Assembly: GCF_000485595.1 (NCBI RefSeq)
Contig: NW_014577276.1
Location: 15,306 to 61,427, forward strand
Direction: 5' to 3'
DNA from: Priapulus caudatus
Taxonomy: Eukaryota; Priapulida; Priapulimorpha; Priapulimorphida; Priapulidae
DNA length: 46,122 bases
Shown piece after piece: positions 29,691-41,449 of the stretch (position 1 is its first letter; each line of letters begins with the position of its first letter). The position numbers and the translations under genes are program-made. The notes beneath the pieces were generated by a model. It was not told where the DNA came from. It searched no databases and saw only the letters and a list, made by a program, of their open reading frames with translations.

Positions 29691-30500
29691 GAGTAGATAA
29701 AGGGAAGGAGTGTGACTCCATAAACAAGGAAATTGCGTCATTTACTCAGCCTTATAATACTACGCATTTACTACGCGTAACTCATCGCAACTTGAGCTCA
29801 AATCGGACACAGTACATTCGACCATCATCAGTACCAGATCGTTTTCCTCGTAGACACCCGCAATCCGGAGATACAGACTAAAACATACGACACGATTCTC
29901 CAATCTTTTGTCCATTAATCAACCGTAGCAATCGCCTATGATTCAAACAAAAAGGCAGCTACTAACCACACTGTCCACCGGCTTGCGCGCTCACGGGCCG
30001 AGCCGCTGTGGCTCGCAGGGTGATTAGGCATCAACGCCAACACTCGGCGAGATAACTTTTGACCGCGGTATACAACTACAATGTATGGCCTTATGCGGCA
30101 ATACAGCTGGCATGCCCCCATACCCACGGCACGCACGCCATATCGCCTATCAGCAGCAGATCGATTAAAATCTCCCTGCGAGCCACAGCGCGGCTCGCCG
30201 TGAGCGCAAGCGTGGACAGTGTGGTTAGTAGCTGCCTTTTGTTTGAATCATAGGCGATTGCTACGGTTGATTAATGGACAAAGATTGGAGAATCGGTGTC
30301 GTATTGTTTTAGTCTGTATCTCCGATTGCGGGTCTGCTACAGGAAACGATCTGGTACGATGATGGTCGAATGTACTGTGTCCGATTTGAGCTCAGTTGGA
30401 TGAGTTACGCGTAGTAAATCGTAGGTATTATAAAGGCTAGTAAATGTACGAATTCCTTGGTTTATTGGAGTCACACTCCTTCCCTATTATCTACTCCTGA
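29687..30500. repeat. Foldback element F1, copy 3
   Basis: The left end TCAGGAGTAGATAAAGGGAA is mirrored by CTATTATCTACTCCTGA. It is flanked by (TA)n on the left and TATATATG on the right. It is the counterpart of 24146-24953. Confidence 0.92.
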
Positions 30501-30509
30501 TATATATGT

Positions 30510-30568
30510 GATATATGTATACACAAAATATGATATTAACCAGACAGGTTAATAATCATATTTTGTGT

Positions 30569-30630
<62 letters not shown>

Positions 30631-30634
30631 TATA
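30510..30634. repeat. Hairpin plus TA microsatellite, second copy
   Basis: The same ATACACAAAATATGATATT hairpin as at 24968, followed by about 60 bp of TA dinucleotides that run into the next foldback element. Confidence 0.85.
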
Positions 30635-31347
30635 TCAAGAGCGTATAAAGAAGGAGAGCGTACAACGGTGAAATGCTGAAACCATATGTTGCAGTATTAG
30701 TCGAATAAAGAAACTTTGCACGTTTTATTTTGACGATTATTTGCGGTATTATTGATCAGCTGTCCTACCTTGCTAATATAAAACAAACCGCTTGTCCCTA
30801 CGATGCTCCTACGCTGAGATAATGAGCGGTGAAAAGCTGGTATTTTCGCCGAAAACCGACTCGAGATCACTGTTTACTGCGACCCTCTCTCGCTTTGTGG
30901 CCAGTGTATTGCTTCCGGTCGCTGCTGGGTAGCGCTGACTCACGTCAGTACTACAGAGTTTACTATACATCCAGCGTGAGATGGGCACAGGTGGGGGTCA
31001 TCACTATGGCAATCGATAACAGACGTCATTCATTCCATTTGTCAATCATTGACGGAAACACGCGAGGTTTCCCGAAGTTATCTCAAAGCGAGAGACAGTC
31101 GCAGTAAACAGTGATCTCGAGTCGGTTTTCGGCGAAAATACTAGATTTTCACCGCTCATTATCTCAGCGTAGGGGCATCGTAGGGACATGCGGTTTGTTT
31201 TATATTAACAAGGTAGCCGTAGGACAGCTGATCAATAATACAAAGAATCGTCAAAATAAAACGGGGAAAGATTATTAATTCGACTAATACTGCAACATGG
31301 TTTTAGCATTTCACCGTTGTACGCTCTCCTTCTTTATACGCTCTTGA
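30635..31347. repeat. Foldback element F2, copy 1
   Basis: The left end TCAAGAGCGTATAAAGAAGG is mirrored by CTTCTTTATACGCTCTTGA. Arms of about 280 bp pair over most of their length (for example GATAATGAGCGGTGAAAA against TTTTCACCGCTCATTATC). The centre at 30920-31060 is unpaired. It is the same family as 37831-38602. Confidence 0.93.
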
Positions 31348-32153
31348 TTATATAGATATTCATATATAAAATTGTGTATATAAGGTTTTTAGTCATGCTC
31401 TGTATATAGATGAACTGTGATTGATGGCATTGTGTGCGGTAATTGAATGTACTAGCTACGACTTTTCACTTGTTTTGTACATATTTGTTTTGGGTGGAAA
31501 TAAGTTACTTGATTGGTTAAGTAATTCAAGACTCGGGCTCGTTTAGTTTGAAGTAATGCATATTTGCTGCTGTCCCTTGCTGTGAAATCTGCCAAAGCTC
31601 AAATAATATTTTTTAGAGCAAGGAAAGTGTTGCCTTCAGTATAATTAGTTATAGTTTTTAGAATGCCACAGCAAATTGAGGATTGGGGGAACCAAAACAA
31701 TCATTTACTCCAGAGACGGGTTATCAAGGGTACTTGCTTTTTAACAACACTTTTTATGTGGACCTTGGTGTAGTACATACTACATACGCTATATGGAATT
31801 AATGCGATGATACAGAGGCTTATCTAGGTAGGGCTGCCACGGTGATTCATTGGCCGTGGCCCGTGGATATCCTCCAATTTTCAGCGGCAGCGCGGGAAGT
31901 AAGGCAAGCAACCACGGCCATTTCAGGCCAAGTAAATGGGGCAGTAAGATTATGTGGGGTGCTACTAATTATGTTGGGATGTTGCATTGCTTCACAATCT
32001 TGCACTATATATGCATTTAATGGCAAATATTATTGTACTCTGAACAATGAGTTGTTTGACATAACATTATCGTGTAATATATCAATAAATAGCAGTTTAT
32101 ATCAATATTAGAAATAGTTGCTCAATAATTTATGTCAATTGAAATTAACGCTG
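31348..32153. other. Intergenic, no feature recognised
   Basis: AT-rich unique sequence between the last foldback element of the TECPR1 region and element T4. I see no convincing exon. Confidence 0.6.
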
Positions 32154-32419
32154 ATAGGGTCTATGACATGTCCCCCAGGGTACTATCGGAGGGTACTCTG
32201 GGTACGGTTCGATATATCGGAACGTACCCTGGTACTATCTAATATGCCGGACCGTACCTCGCCTACTCCACTAACGAGTCTAGGGAGTCGCCTACTCCCT
32301 AACCCTAACCCTAACCATATCAGATAGTTACCAATACCACTACCAGGTTACGTCCCGATATATCGAACCGTACCCAGGGTACCCTCCGATAGTACCCTGG
32401 TGGTGCATATAGACCCTAC
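32154..32419. repeat. Foldback element T4 with telomere-like core
   Basis: Left end TGATAGGGTCTATG, right end CATATAGACCCTAC. The stem GGGTACGGTTCGATATATCG pairs with CGATATATCGAACCGTACCC. The interior shares GTACTATCTAATATG and CGCCTACTCC motifs with T2 and holds three CCCTAA units at 32297-32316. Confidence 0.9.
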
Positions 32420-32665
32420 ATGAGCGAAATTGGCCATTAATTGTTAATTTTCTATGTTATAGGGCATGTGGCCAGGTTCAATTATTACCGTTTTAAACGC
32501 TAGATGTCGCGAGAAGGTTGATTCAACTGATGCCCATTCTAATCTAACCCCGTAACGATCAGCTGTTCAGAGCAGAACATGTGTTTGAACAAAGCGCCGT
32601 TCTAAAAAAACGTGATCAAGATATCCTGCTGTCTTTAAATACATGGCCGTTTCTTGAAACCCACG

Positions 32666-32841
32666 CACGTGCACGTGTTCTAATAGATAGATATGATACT
32701 ATATAATAGGTATATAATATATCTATGCTTCGTCTATGCCTGGTGTGCCATGCAGCGATAGCAGAACGGCGGCGCTAGTATCGCTCCGCCTTAGTAACCT
32801 CTGGTAACGTCAACGCTGGAAAGCATGACAGAAGTCACGTG
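32666..32841. promoter_or_regulatory. Three CACGTG E-boxes upstream of MXD
   Basis: Canonical E-boxes CACGTG lie at 32666-32671, 32672-32677 (directly abutting) and 32836-32841, between 150 and 325 bp upstream of the MXD start codon. CACGTG is the site bound by MAX heterodimers with MXD or MYC, so feedback regulation is plausible. CACGTG also occurs singly elsewhere in the window (for example 12570, 15557), so the cluster rather than the motif is what stands out. Confidence 0.45.
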
Positions 32842-32990
32842 GCGCTTTCGTTTGTTTGTGTTCGCGTCTGCGTCGTGCGCAGTACGGGGTTGCTCAGCTT
32901 CGAGGCAGAGCCAGCGGATTTGTGCGATCTGGGCATCGTTTCTAAGTAAAATTGTGAGTGTGTGATACAGTTCTGCGTAAGCAGGCCAAG

Positions 32991-33045
32991 ATGAGCATCG
33001 CATATCTACTACAAGCAGCAGAATATCTTGACAGGCGAGAACGAG
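32991..33045 (+). CDS. MXD: MXD/MAD-family repressor, exon 1 (SID)
   Basis: The start ATG at 32991 is the first after an in-frame TGA at 32955-32957. The exon encodes MSIAYLLQAAEYLDRRER and ends in phase 1 at GAG|GTAAAG. Leu-Leu-x-Ala-Ala-[Glu/Asp]-Tyr-Leu-[Glu/Asp]-Arg-Arg-Glu-Arg is the mSIN3-interaction domain (SID) of MAD1/MXI1/MXD3/MXD4, an amphipathic helix that recruits the SIN3-HDAC co-repressor. The Met-Ser-Ile start also resembles MNT, but the ArgArgGluArg-x-Ser-Glu-His-Gly-Tyr-Ala-Ser continuation is MXD-like. Confidence 0.9.
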
Positions 33046-33162
33046 GTAAAGTAACACCTAACAGCATTTTGTTTAGAACGCCGCAATTGTTTGTGATTTG
33101 ATACATTCAAACACACATGTTCTACTCTAAACAGCTGATCGTCGATCATCATCTTCTTACAG

Positions 33163-33283
33163 AATCGGAACATGGTTACGCTTCCCCGATGCCAATTCCA
33201 GAAGATCATGCAGATCTCGTTAGAAGGCACAGAACTGGGAAACCAGCACATCATAAAAAGACTATGGCTTACACGGGGATGAG
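33163..33283 (+). CDS. MXD: MXD/MAD-family repressor, exon 2
   Basis: 121 nt, phase 1 to phase 2, acceptor TCTTACAG and donor GAG|GTGAGT. It encodes SEHGYASPMPIPEDHADLVR and RHRTGKPAHHKKTMAYTGM. Glu-His-Gly-Tyr-Ala-Ser is the conserved block following the SID in MXD proteins. The basic linker leads into the DNA-binding region encoded by the next exon. Confidence 0.88.
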
Positions 33284-34279
33284 GTGAGTAAAAAGGCTTA
33301 GTGCTTTGTGATGTTTGGGCGGGATTAATAATATGGCGCGCGGCCGGGTGTGTGAAATCGGCCGCATCTGTCAGTATGTTGTTGGGTGTGAGTGTATGTG
33401 TGGTTCCGTTGTTCGCGTGGCGTGTGCTTGATTGTGGGCAGCTGGTTGAACAATGGAGCCCGTTCGATCTCTGTTTCATGGCGAACAATATTTCGTTTGG
33501 TGTTGGCGGGATTTTGGTACTGGCTGACTGTACTGTGTTTGAGCACAGATACTGTATTCCTGCATCTATGACCAACACAACGTCCGTGGTTTGATCTATC
33601 ATTACCCCAACCACTTGACGTTACAGTGCGTGTGGCCGCAGCTAGGAAATTCCATTATTGATCTTCATGCTGTAGTCGCCATTTTACTGTACATGTTCCC
33701 GCATATGTGCTACTGGTTAATAGTAATATTTTATGTAAGATATTATCTATTATTCAATATATTTCTACAGCTGAGTTATATTTTGATAGAACGTACATGC
33801 CTATTCTTCAGTAGGTCCTACCAGCTCTCAGTGAGCATTAAATTTATAAATATCACAACTATGTTTTTGCTTAGTTATGCCATGGTCATATTAAATGTAT
33901 CGTTGCCACCCTATCCTAGTGTGCTTTGTAATATAAAGACTACTTACATAGCCACGGATATTTTCTTATTTTGAAAAATTTTGGTCATAATTTTGCATTT
34001 ATTTGACATGTGAACTAATATTTCTCAACCTCCTTTTCGTGTGACGAGAATAAGCGTACGTAGTTTAAGGTAGTTAAAGTTTTAAGGTAGCCACTGTATT
34101 GCATCTGTGCTGCTTACTATATTTATATTCTTGTCGTTTGAATGTATCCCATGCAGGCGTGCCGGAAAAGTACAAATGTGCTACTTTCGATCCCTGCCAT
34201 GTGTTTAAATCTTATTTGTGGATAAACGTACAAACTATGATGTGGTACACATTCCTGTAAAATTGTTCCACACACAACA

Positions 34280-34680
34280 CGCATGTACCGACGCACGCAC
34301 GCGCAGATACACATATAAAGACACACACATGCATATATATACGCGAATACGCACATACGCACATAATTATACACAAACAAAGATACGCACATGTATGTAC
34401 TCTGACACACTGAGTCACAGATACACCTACGCGCACATTTATACATGCACTTGCATGTACGCATGGACACACGTAAAAAGACAGGTACAGAGCTGTACGC
34501 ACACACACACACGTACGTGCAGATACACGTTCCAACGCATACATACACGCACACGCGTGTCTGCGTGTATGTATAGATACACACAGATACACATACAAAC
34601 AAACGCTTATGTATACACGCACACGCCCGTACGGACACGTACAGACACGTACAGACACATACACAACATGCGACCCTGGT
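34280..34680. repeat. Alternating (AC/GC)-rich simple-sequence tract (MXD intron 2)
   Basis: About 400 bp of ACAC, ACGC and ATAC repeats, with a smaller outlier at 34800-34830. Long frames exist on both strands (including a Cys/Val-rich one) purely because of composition. Alternating purine-pyrimidine sequence of this kind can adopt Z-DNA. Confidence 0.85.
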
Positions 34681-35979
34681 AGGCGAGCCAAGATGGGGGT
34701 GCTCTAGAACATACACGTGTTTTTTCCGATACAAATCATGCGTTAGAAGCAGCATGGCACAGGCTGGTACAGCAGTACTGTTTATACATCCCCAACTAGC
34801 ATGCATGCACACGCGCACACGCGCACGCATAAGAGTATGTACAGCGATTGATTTTTCACCGTGGGTACAAATTATCATAATGATATAGACGGCCAGCGAG
34901 CCCTAATAGGGATCCTACTCGAAGTCTGTAGGATGTGCAAGAGATGGTAGGTGGTGTTGCACGCTGTACCGTGTTATTACTCCCCACGCATGTATTTTTG
35001 GCTGAATAGAGTTGTTAGGGTGAGTGTGTCCACATGCACATGCATGCTCACACAAGGCACATCAGCCTTGACCTACCGCAACCCAGCTGTGGTTTTTCGG
35101 GGTGCTGGCTGGCCCGAAAATGGTGGATATTGGTTATATTAGCAGAGAAAGGTGTTGTACATGGAAATTGTTTATCTGACAGGCACAATTCGTTTTTTAT
35201 ATCGTATCCCAACCCTCGACCTTCAAGGTAGAGAGTGCCTGGATGGCGTGGCCATTTTTCAACTTGTGTAGAAAAAATGTCGAGCTGGTGACCCTGGCTG
35301 ATCTGAACAGCTGTTTACCGAATTTATTGGCTGAGCAGTTATTGTGTTTGTACCATTCAACGCTCCTTTCAAGTCGGCTCTGCGTGGGGGCAGGGTAGTG
35401 CCTTCCCCAAAAAAAACGGTTTGCAGTATAACAACTTGGAAATCATATCAACATTACCTACACAATTTTCCGGTAAAGTCAAGTATTCACATTTTGTACA
35501 TTTTATTCTACAGCACTATTCAGGGTTAATTCCAGCCATTAAAATCATGCAATTCGGGGTAAAGAACGTTAAAAAGTATGCTTATTTGTCAATAAAACAA
35601 TCATAAATTAGTCTTAAATTGAAATATAAACTCATTCTGCATGTGTTGTATTTCTTGAAACCACAAAAATACTATTCCCTCGTCATTGCCCAGGTCATAA
35701 AATTCCCCCTCTAGTGATTTGCTTATTGTAAAAGCAAATGTCAAAGTTAACATATTTATACTTTTCACAACGAGCAGATTTGCTGGAAAAATCAAAGTAA
35801 TGTGCAGTTTTTCCGTTGAAAAATATTGGGAAAGAAAATGTTTTTTAACACCTATTCACTTGGTATTTTGCTGTTATGCTGCCTAACCTTGCGAAAGACT
35901 CCCCCTAGATTGAGAAAGTACTTAAACCTGCAGCTATGAATATTATCTCTTAAACCCTGGAAAATCGAAGGCCACAATT

Positions 35980-36300
35980 AAAAAAATATTTGTTTGCCCT
36001 CACCCGACCCAGGCTGAAAAGTTTGGGTAGGTAGGTAGGCTTTTTTTTTCTTTTCAGGGGGGTCTTTTTACAAATTCAGCATGGTGTCTACATGCTCGGG
36101 TGTGCTTGTGTGGAGATACCTTTTATGTTGAACGTTTGTTTTGCTTGGTACATAATGATATAATGTATTGCCTACAGATTTATAAAATGTACAGTGATGC
36201 AATTTGTAAAAAAAAAAAAATGGAAAAGATCAATAATTTTTTTTGAGTCGGCCCCTTTTTGGCGGGTCGGTTGGGTGAGGGCAAACAAACAATATTTTTA
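35980..36300. repeat. 320-bp element with 45-bp inverted ends (MXD intron 2)
   Basis: The left end AAAATATTTGTTTGCCCTCA CCCGACCC is mirrored by GGGTCGGTTGGGTGAGGGCA AACAAACAATATTTTTA. The interior is T-rich with a (GTAG)n stretch. MITE-like, no coding sequence. Confidence 0.78.
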
Positions 36301-36604
36301 TTATGGCCTAAAACCTTTACGGAAAGGTACATTTTAGCTGTCAGAGGAAAAGTGGGAGTTTTCCCCTAATTTTGGCCCCTGTGGGGAAGTTTTTTTACAG
36401 TCAGTTAAAAGCAAGCAGTGTTCATATAACCTTTTAGTATTATTTCAGCTAAATTTTAAATGAGTCACTTCGTAAGATTGCTTTCATGGGCCTCTTTGTT
36501 GAAATCTGAAATTGATTTTGTTTAATAACGTATTGTATTGCTTGCCTCTTATGTGCAAACAAATAAGAGATGTCTGTTCAGGCTGGCTATTTAGCATAAA
36601 TATA

Positions 36605-36630
36605 TCAGAAGTAGATAATAGGGATATATA
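36605..36630. repeat. Solo foldback terminus
   Basis: TATATCAGAAGTAGATAATA matches the left end of the F1 element in TECPR1 intron 1, but no arm follows. This is a truncated or solo end. Confidence 0.75.
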
Positions 36631-37139
36631 CATGTATCCAAATTACCCAAGTGAATTTTTTTTCTATTTTTCTGTATAATTACCATTTTCTTGTGTAGCT
36701 AAAGTACACATTCTTTGATATTCCATCTACTCATTACCAGGTAAAACATTTGTTTGAAACGGATAATTTATGGGGAATAAATGGCATAATGCCAAATAAG
36801 AGCATAATCTGGAATGGTTTGTGATCTTTATCTTTCAAGTTTGCCTAGTCCATGTTTGCGCAATCTCGTTTGTCATACTTTCACTTTTTCGGAGCCAAGG
36901 CAATGAATTTTCAGCGGATGTGAATGAGGGAAGGTGACTTTGATATTATTGGGGCTTCGTCTAAGTTGTCATGCTCTCGTTTGCGACCACGCTAATAGCG
37001 TTTTGTGCTCATCCTGCAGCTGAAAAAAACGAGCTGTGCACAGCCATTCGATTGTGTCGTTGCAACAACGCATATTACAGAACGCACGAGATGAGCGTGT
37101 GATCAGCTGTATTACATGCGTCTCTTTCCTCCATTTCAG

Positions 37140-37169
37140 ATCCTCTCACAACGAATTGGAAAAGAACAG
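37140..37169 (+). CDS. MXD: MXD/MAD-family repressor, exon 3 (30-nt microexon)
   Basis: Acceptor ATTTCAG, donor CAG|GTAAGA, phase 2 to phase 2, joining exon 2 in frame. It encodes RSSHNELEKN plus two bases of Arg. His-Asn-Glu-x-Glu-Lys-Asn-Arg is the start of the bHLH basic region; the His, Glu and Arg contact the E-box. A 30-nt exon at this point is, as I recall, also found in vertebrate MXD genes. The next exon should start with the Arg-Ala-His-Leu-Arg helix, but I did not find it before the window ends. Confidence 0.9.
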
Positions 37170-37830
37170 GTAAGAAATGTTAACAGTCACATTTTTGTCA
37201 CAATATGAAATGCATCCATGGCCTGCAAGTTACTATTTTCCTCCACTGTGTCGCCTGCCTCTCGAGGTTGCAATTATGGCTTCAGTTAGCGTTGGTAATA
37301 GGTCTGTCAAACGAGACACTGGCATAACTAACCACAACCCGCCTATCTGCAATGCTTAAGTCGTGAGCTACATTCGTCAGTGAACTTAGTATCCCATGTG
37401 GAGGGTCATAATTTTGGTTCACGCTGAGAGAAGGCGGAACGCAGCAGCTGAAAGTGGCCTGACCATACCGTTTTTGGATAGGATGCCCTGGCCATGTCAG
37501 GGGTAGAGACGGAGGAGTAATTGCGCTTCCTGGTGCGGTACAGTTAGTAAAAGCTGCACGTGTGTGAGAGAGGCTTGCTTGCCCTGGCTGCGTGTTTACT
37601 TGCATAACATTTTTCAATTAGTGATGATTGGCAGGCACAAGGTTAGACCAGTACACCAGATTGCACTCATAAATAGTGTAATGATTGTGTACATGTAATT
37701 CCTGCTCGGGGTTTACAAAAACAAATAGTACATGTGTTGTCGCATATTTTCTTTTCCCATGATTTTACTGTCGGGTGCGTATTGGATGTTTACTATCGAG
37801 AACATGATATAGCCCCGTATAAATGGTATA

Positions 37831-38602
37831 TCAAGAGCGTACAATGCCAATGGTGAAATGCAAAAACCATGTTGTAGTTTTAGTCAAATTAGTCAACTTT
37901 ACGAGTTTTATTTTGATAATTATTAGAGATTAGAATTATTATTTGAGTATTATTATTCAGCTGTCCTTCCTTGATAATTAAAAACCAACCACTTGTTCCT
38001 ACGGTGTCCCTACACTGAGATAATGAGCAGTGAAAATCTGGTATTTTCGCCGAAAATCGACTCGATATACGTAGTGGCTGCGACTGTCTCTCGTTTTGTG
38101 GACTGTATATTGCTTCCGGTCGCCGCTGTGTAGCGCTGACTCGATACGTTATTACTACAGCGTTACTACATCCAGCGTAAGGGGCGGGTCATCACCATGG
38201 CGATAAATAACAAGACGTTTTTGTGAAGTAATGGCTGCGTCAATGACTGGAAATGCGAGAAAAGATAGAAGGAAAAGAAATTTCATTGTCAATGAAGGAC
38301 GGAAACACGCGAGGTTTTTCCGAAGCTATCGCCAGAACGAGAGACAGTCGCAGCCACTACGTATTTTGAGTCGGTTTTCGGGCGAAAATACCAGATTTTC
38401 ACCGCTCATTATCTCAGCGTAGAGGCATCGTAGGGACAAGCGGTTTGTTTTATATTAGCAAGGTAGGACAGCTGATCAATAATACCACAAAGAATCGTCA
38501 AAATAAAACGGACAAAGTTTATTAATTCGACTAATACTGCAGCATGGTTTCAGGCTTTCAGCATTTCACCGTTGTACGCTCTCCTTCTTAATAAGCTCTT
38601 GA
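37831..38602. repeat. Foldback element F2, copy 2 (MXD intron 3)
   Basis: The left end TCAAGAGCGTACAATG is mirrored by CTTAATAAGCTCTTGA. Interior blocks GATAATGAGC, TTTTCGCCGAAAA and CTGCGACTGTCTCTCG match the element at 30635-31347. About 60 bp (38230-38290) is extra relative to copy 1. Confidence 0.92.
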
Positions 38603-38894
38603 TATGATCTTGATACTATCGTAGCTGGTGTAGCTGACAAGAAACAAAGACAAGTTCCCGAGGTTTTTTGCTTGAGCAAAACATCAGTTAACAGGCAAAC
38701 AAAGTTATTAGGCCTAAGATCAAATATTGCTTGTTTCCCCTTTACCGACCGACTCGCCAAAACGCCGAGCTACTCGACACATTTTATTAGCCGATTAAAA
38801 CAAAACAAAAATTATTTCGTTTCGGCAAAAAAAAAAAATCAAATTCGTTCCGAAAAAACATATATATATACACAAAACAGAATGTACAATATAC

Positions 38895-38932
38895 CAAGAG
38901 CAGATAATACACATGTGTATTATCTGCTCTTG
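38895..38932. repeat. Perfect 38-bp palindrome
   Basis: CAAGAGCAGATAATACACA is followed directly by its exact reverse complement with no loop. The half-site matches the shared foldback terminal signature. The flanks are AT-rich (ATAC and AATATAC). Confidence 0.95.
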
Positions 38933-39159
38933 AATATACATACACACATCTTGTCGGCCTTATAACATGGTGTTACATAGAGTGTACACTTTAGTGAATA
39001 GTCTTACACATTCCAGTGAAGAGAGCTCGCGAGATAGAAAATTGTAAACTACAACTTAGACCGCCACGGCAGATGTTATCGTTACTGTAATTGTTAACGC
39101 AAGTTTCACCGATTTCTTTTCTTGATCCCTGCTATACATATTATAACATAGTATTTATT

Positions 39160-39770
39160 AGCTCATCTGACGTAGTCAGGTGCGGCTTGTAGAATCGCAT
39201 GATTGTCCGTCCGTGCGTCCGGCTGTCCGTGCGTCAACAGTTGGGCACAAATTTTAACCACCCGACGTACGGTCACGATATTCGGGACGTGGGGGGGTAA
39301 TCCGAAAACGAGTTGGGATGTCGAAGCTCGGGGTCAAAGGTCAAAGGTCAAAGGTCAAGAGGTGTAAAAGAAGGGGGAACATTCCATCTTTAACTTAAGC
39401 CGTTAAGGTATAGGGAGGAAATGCAGAATTGCGACACAAATCTAAACGGCTCGACCTAGGCTCGTGATAGTCGGTGTATAGCATCATGGTAGGAAAAACC
39501 ATCACTGTGCCGAAATTGGAGGTCACAGGTCAAAGGTCAATGGGGCACAGGGCAGATTTTAGAAATTTTCTGAGGACATGGTCTGACGGAGCGATTGAAA
39601 AACTTTTTTGTTTCAGCGGTGACCTACCATTTTTATGGCTTTATTGAAAGGACCATGAAATGTACTTTCTTCTGACATGCGAAGAGTAAATGTCGGATAA
39701 CCTTTTGACCCTCAAGAGGAGGGTTAAACATTGATTTGTTTCTCAACTGCGTTGGCGAGTACCTGTGGTT
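39160..39770. repeat. Repeat R3, copy 1, with AGGTCA array
   Basis: It begins near TAGCTCATCTGACG and has a (GTCC)-rich run and CAACAGTTGGG. GGTCAAAGGTCAAAGGTCAA at about 39340-39359 gives three AGGTCA half-sites spaced by one base. It is homologous to 40290-40840. Confidence 0.82.
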
Positions 39771-40289
39771 GTGGAAAGCTCCCATTTTACAGTGAAATTC
39801 CACACATAACTCTTACTTGAACAACGCTTATAGGGTATTGAGTGACTTATATTGGATTCTGTGTGCCTTATGATAGTTGATAGTCCTGCACTCAATTTAC
39901 CAGGGGTGAGGCTGGGATGTTCCAGACTTGATTTTCTATCATTTTCGGCACAATTACTGGGCAGTGTGTACGTTCTTGAGCTTTTCAGTCCCTAATCCTG
40001 GCCTTCTTGTTACTGAAATTTAGTTTCAGATATTTGCTTCGTTTTGCTGTAATGGTATCTTCCGAGTGCTTGGTTGTATACATGAGTTTTTTTGTCGAGC
40101 AGATGTGCCTCGAGGGTTTATGTCCTTTTTTCTCTCATCTAGACGCTGTTTCTTATACGTGAGTATTTAGGTAATTATTCGTCTGCTTTTTTTGCTCTGT
40201 CGTCCCTGACAGCTGCATGCTTTGCTGACGATTGCACGATGCTTGATGCGGCCCGCCGTCTATCGGTATTTTATTGTCCTTGTTTGAAG

Positions 40290-40840
40290 TGTTGTTTTTA
40301 GTCATCTGGAATAGTCGCTGCAGCTTTTGATCGCTATGCGTCGTCCGTCCGTCCGGTCGTATGCGAGCGTCCGTCCGTTCCGTCGTCGGTGTCGTCAACA
40401 GTTTCGGGCCAAATCTAACGGCCTCGATCACGTCGTTCTTCGGACGTGGGTGGGGGCGGGTATCCGAACGGTTGGTGATGTCCTGTCGAGCTGGGGGTCA
40501 AGGTAAAGGTCAAGAGGTGTAAAGAATGGGGAACATTCACTTATTGAGGTATAGGAGGCAGCGTAATTGCGGCACAAATCTACGGCTCGATCTGGCTCGG
40601 TGATAGTTGGTGTATAGCATCTGGGAGGGCATCACTGTGTGAATTGGTGGTCAACCAGGTATGGGGACAGGGCAGTTTTGACATTTTCTTGGAATGGTCT
40701 ACGCGGATTGTAACTGTTTTGTGGTTCAGGGTGACCTAGCATTTGTTTATGGCTTTAGTGAAGACCATGAATCTCCTTTCTGCTGACTTGCTGAAGTGTA
40801 AGTGTCGAGTAACTTTTGACCCTCAGTGGGGTTAACATGG
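40290..40840. repeat. Repeat R3, copy 2 (diverged)
   Basis: It shares GTCCGTCCGTCC, CAACAGTTTCGGG, AGGTCAAGAGGTGTAAA, GTGATAGTTGGTGTATAGCA and GACCATGAA blocks with 39160-39770. It has many small deletions and only one clear AGGTCA remains. Confidence 0.8.
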
Positions 40841-41449
40841 ATTTGTTGAATGTCTGTTTGAAAGATTTGCTGGGGTTTGCTAGTAGATCGTTACCTGGCT
40901 GGATGTTGGGTACTTACACTGTCACGTGATTTCAAAGCTACAATTTGGTTAGAGGTTTTGCTCCTTAAATCGTTTATTTCTATGGCATTCCGTCTGTCGT
41001 ATGTTATGTACCTTATGCCCTGCAGTGGCTCTGCCAGTGCATGTGTTGGTTGTACTGTGTATTTTTGCCCACTGCGTTAATTGGTTCAGGTGGCGTTCTT
41101 CTTATTTATACTGAGCTGTAGGCTTCCTGGTAATGGTATGAGTGCTTACCTTTTCTGTCTTGCATCGTTTGTTGCTACTCGTCCGCATGGCGACTTCATC
41201 TTTTATCTGAGCACTTTTAACGTCGCGCATCTCGTTGGCTCTTTCATACATCCAAAGAACATCTTTGGAAGGTTCCTGCTACCTCTGCTGATTCCACTGT
41301 TTCGCCGTGTTATGTGCACTTCGGGCTACGGGTTTTCTAGATCCACTCCAACGGTACCGCCGTAGCGTTTGACATGGGCGTGTTGCTCGCCGGACTTGTT
41401 TGGGGTTATGAATGAAGTTTAATATGAGTCTTTGCTAGACAATGTTTAT

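Noticed and set aside
33009-33614. Minus-strand frame of about 200 codons opposite MXD exons 1-2
   Set aside because: It overlaps the well-supported MXD exon 2 on the other strand, has no recognisable domain, and shows no splice or start support.
34123-34878. Minus-strand Cys/Val-rich frame of about 250 codons
   Set aside because: It spans an alternating AC/GC simple-sequence tract inside the MXD intron. Overlapping frames exist on both strands, as expected from composition.
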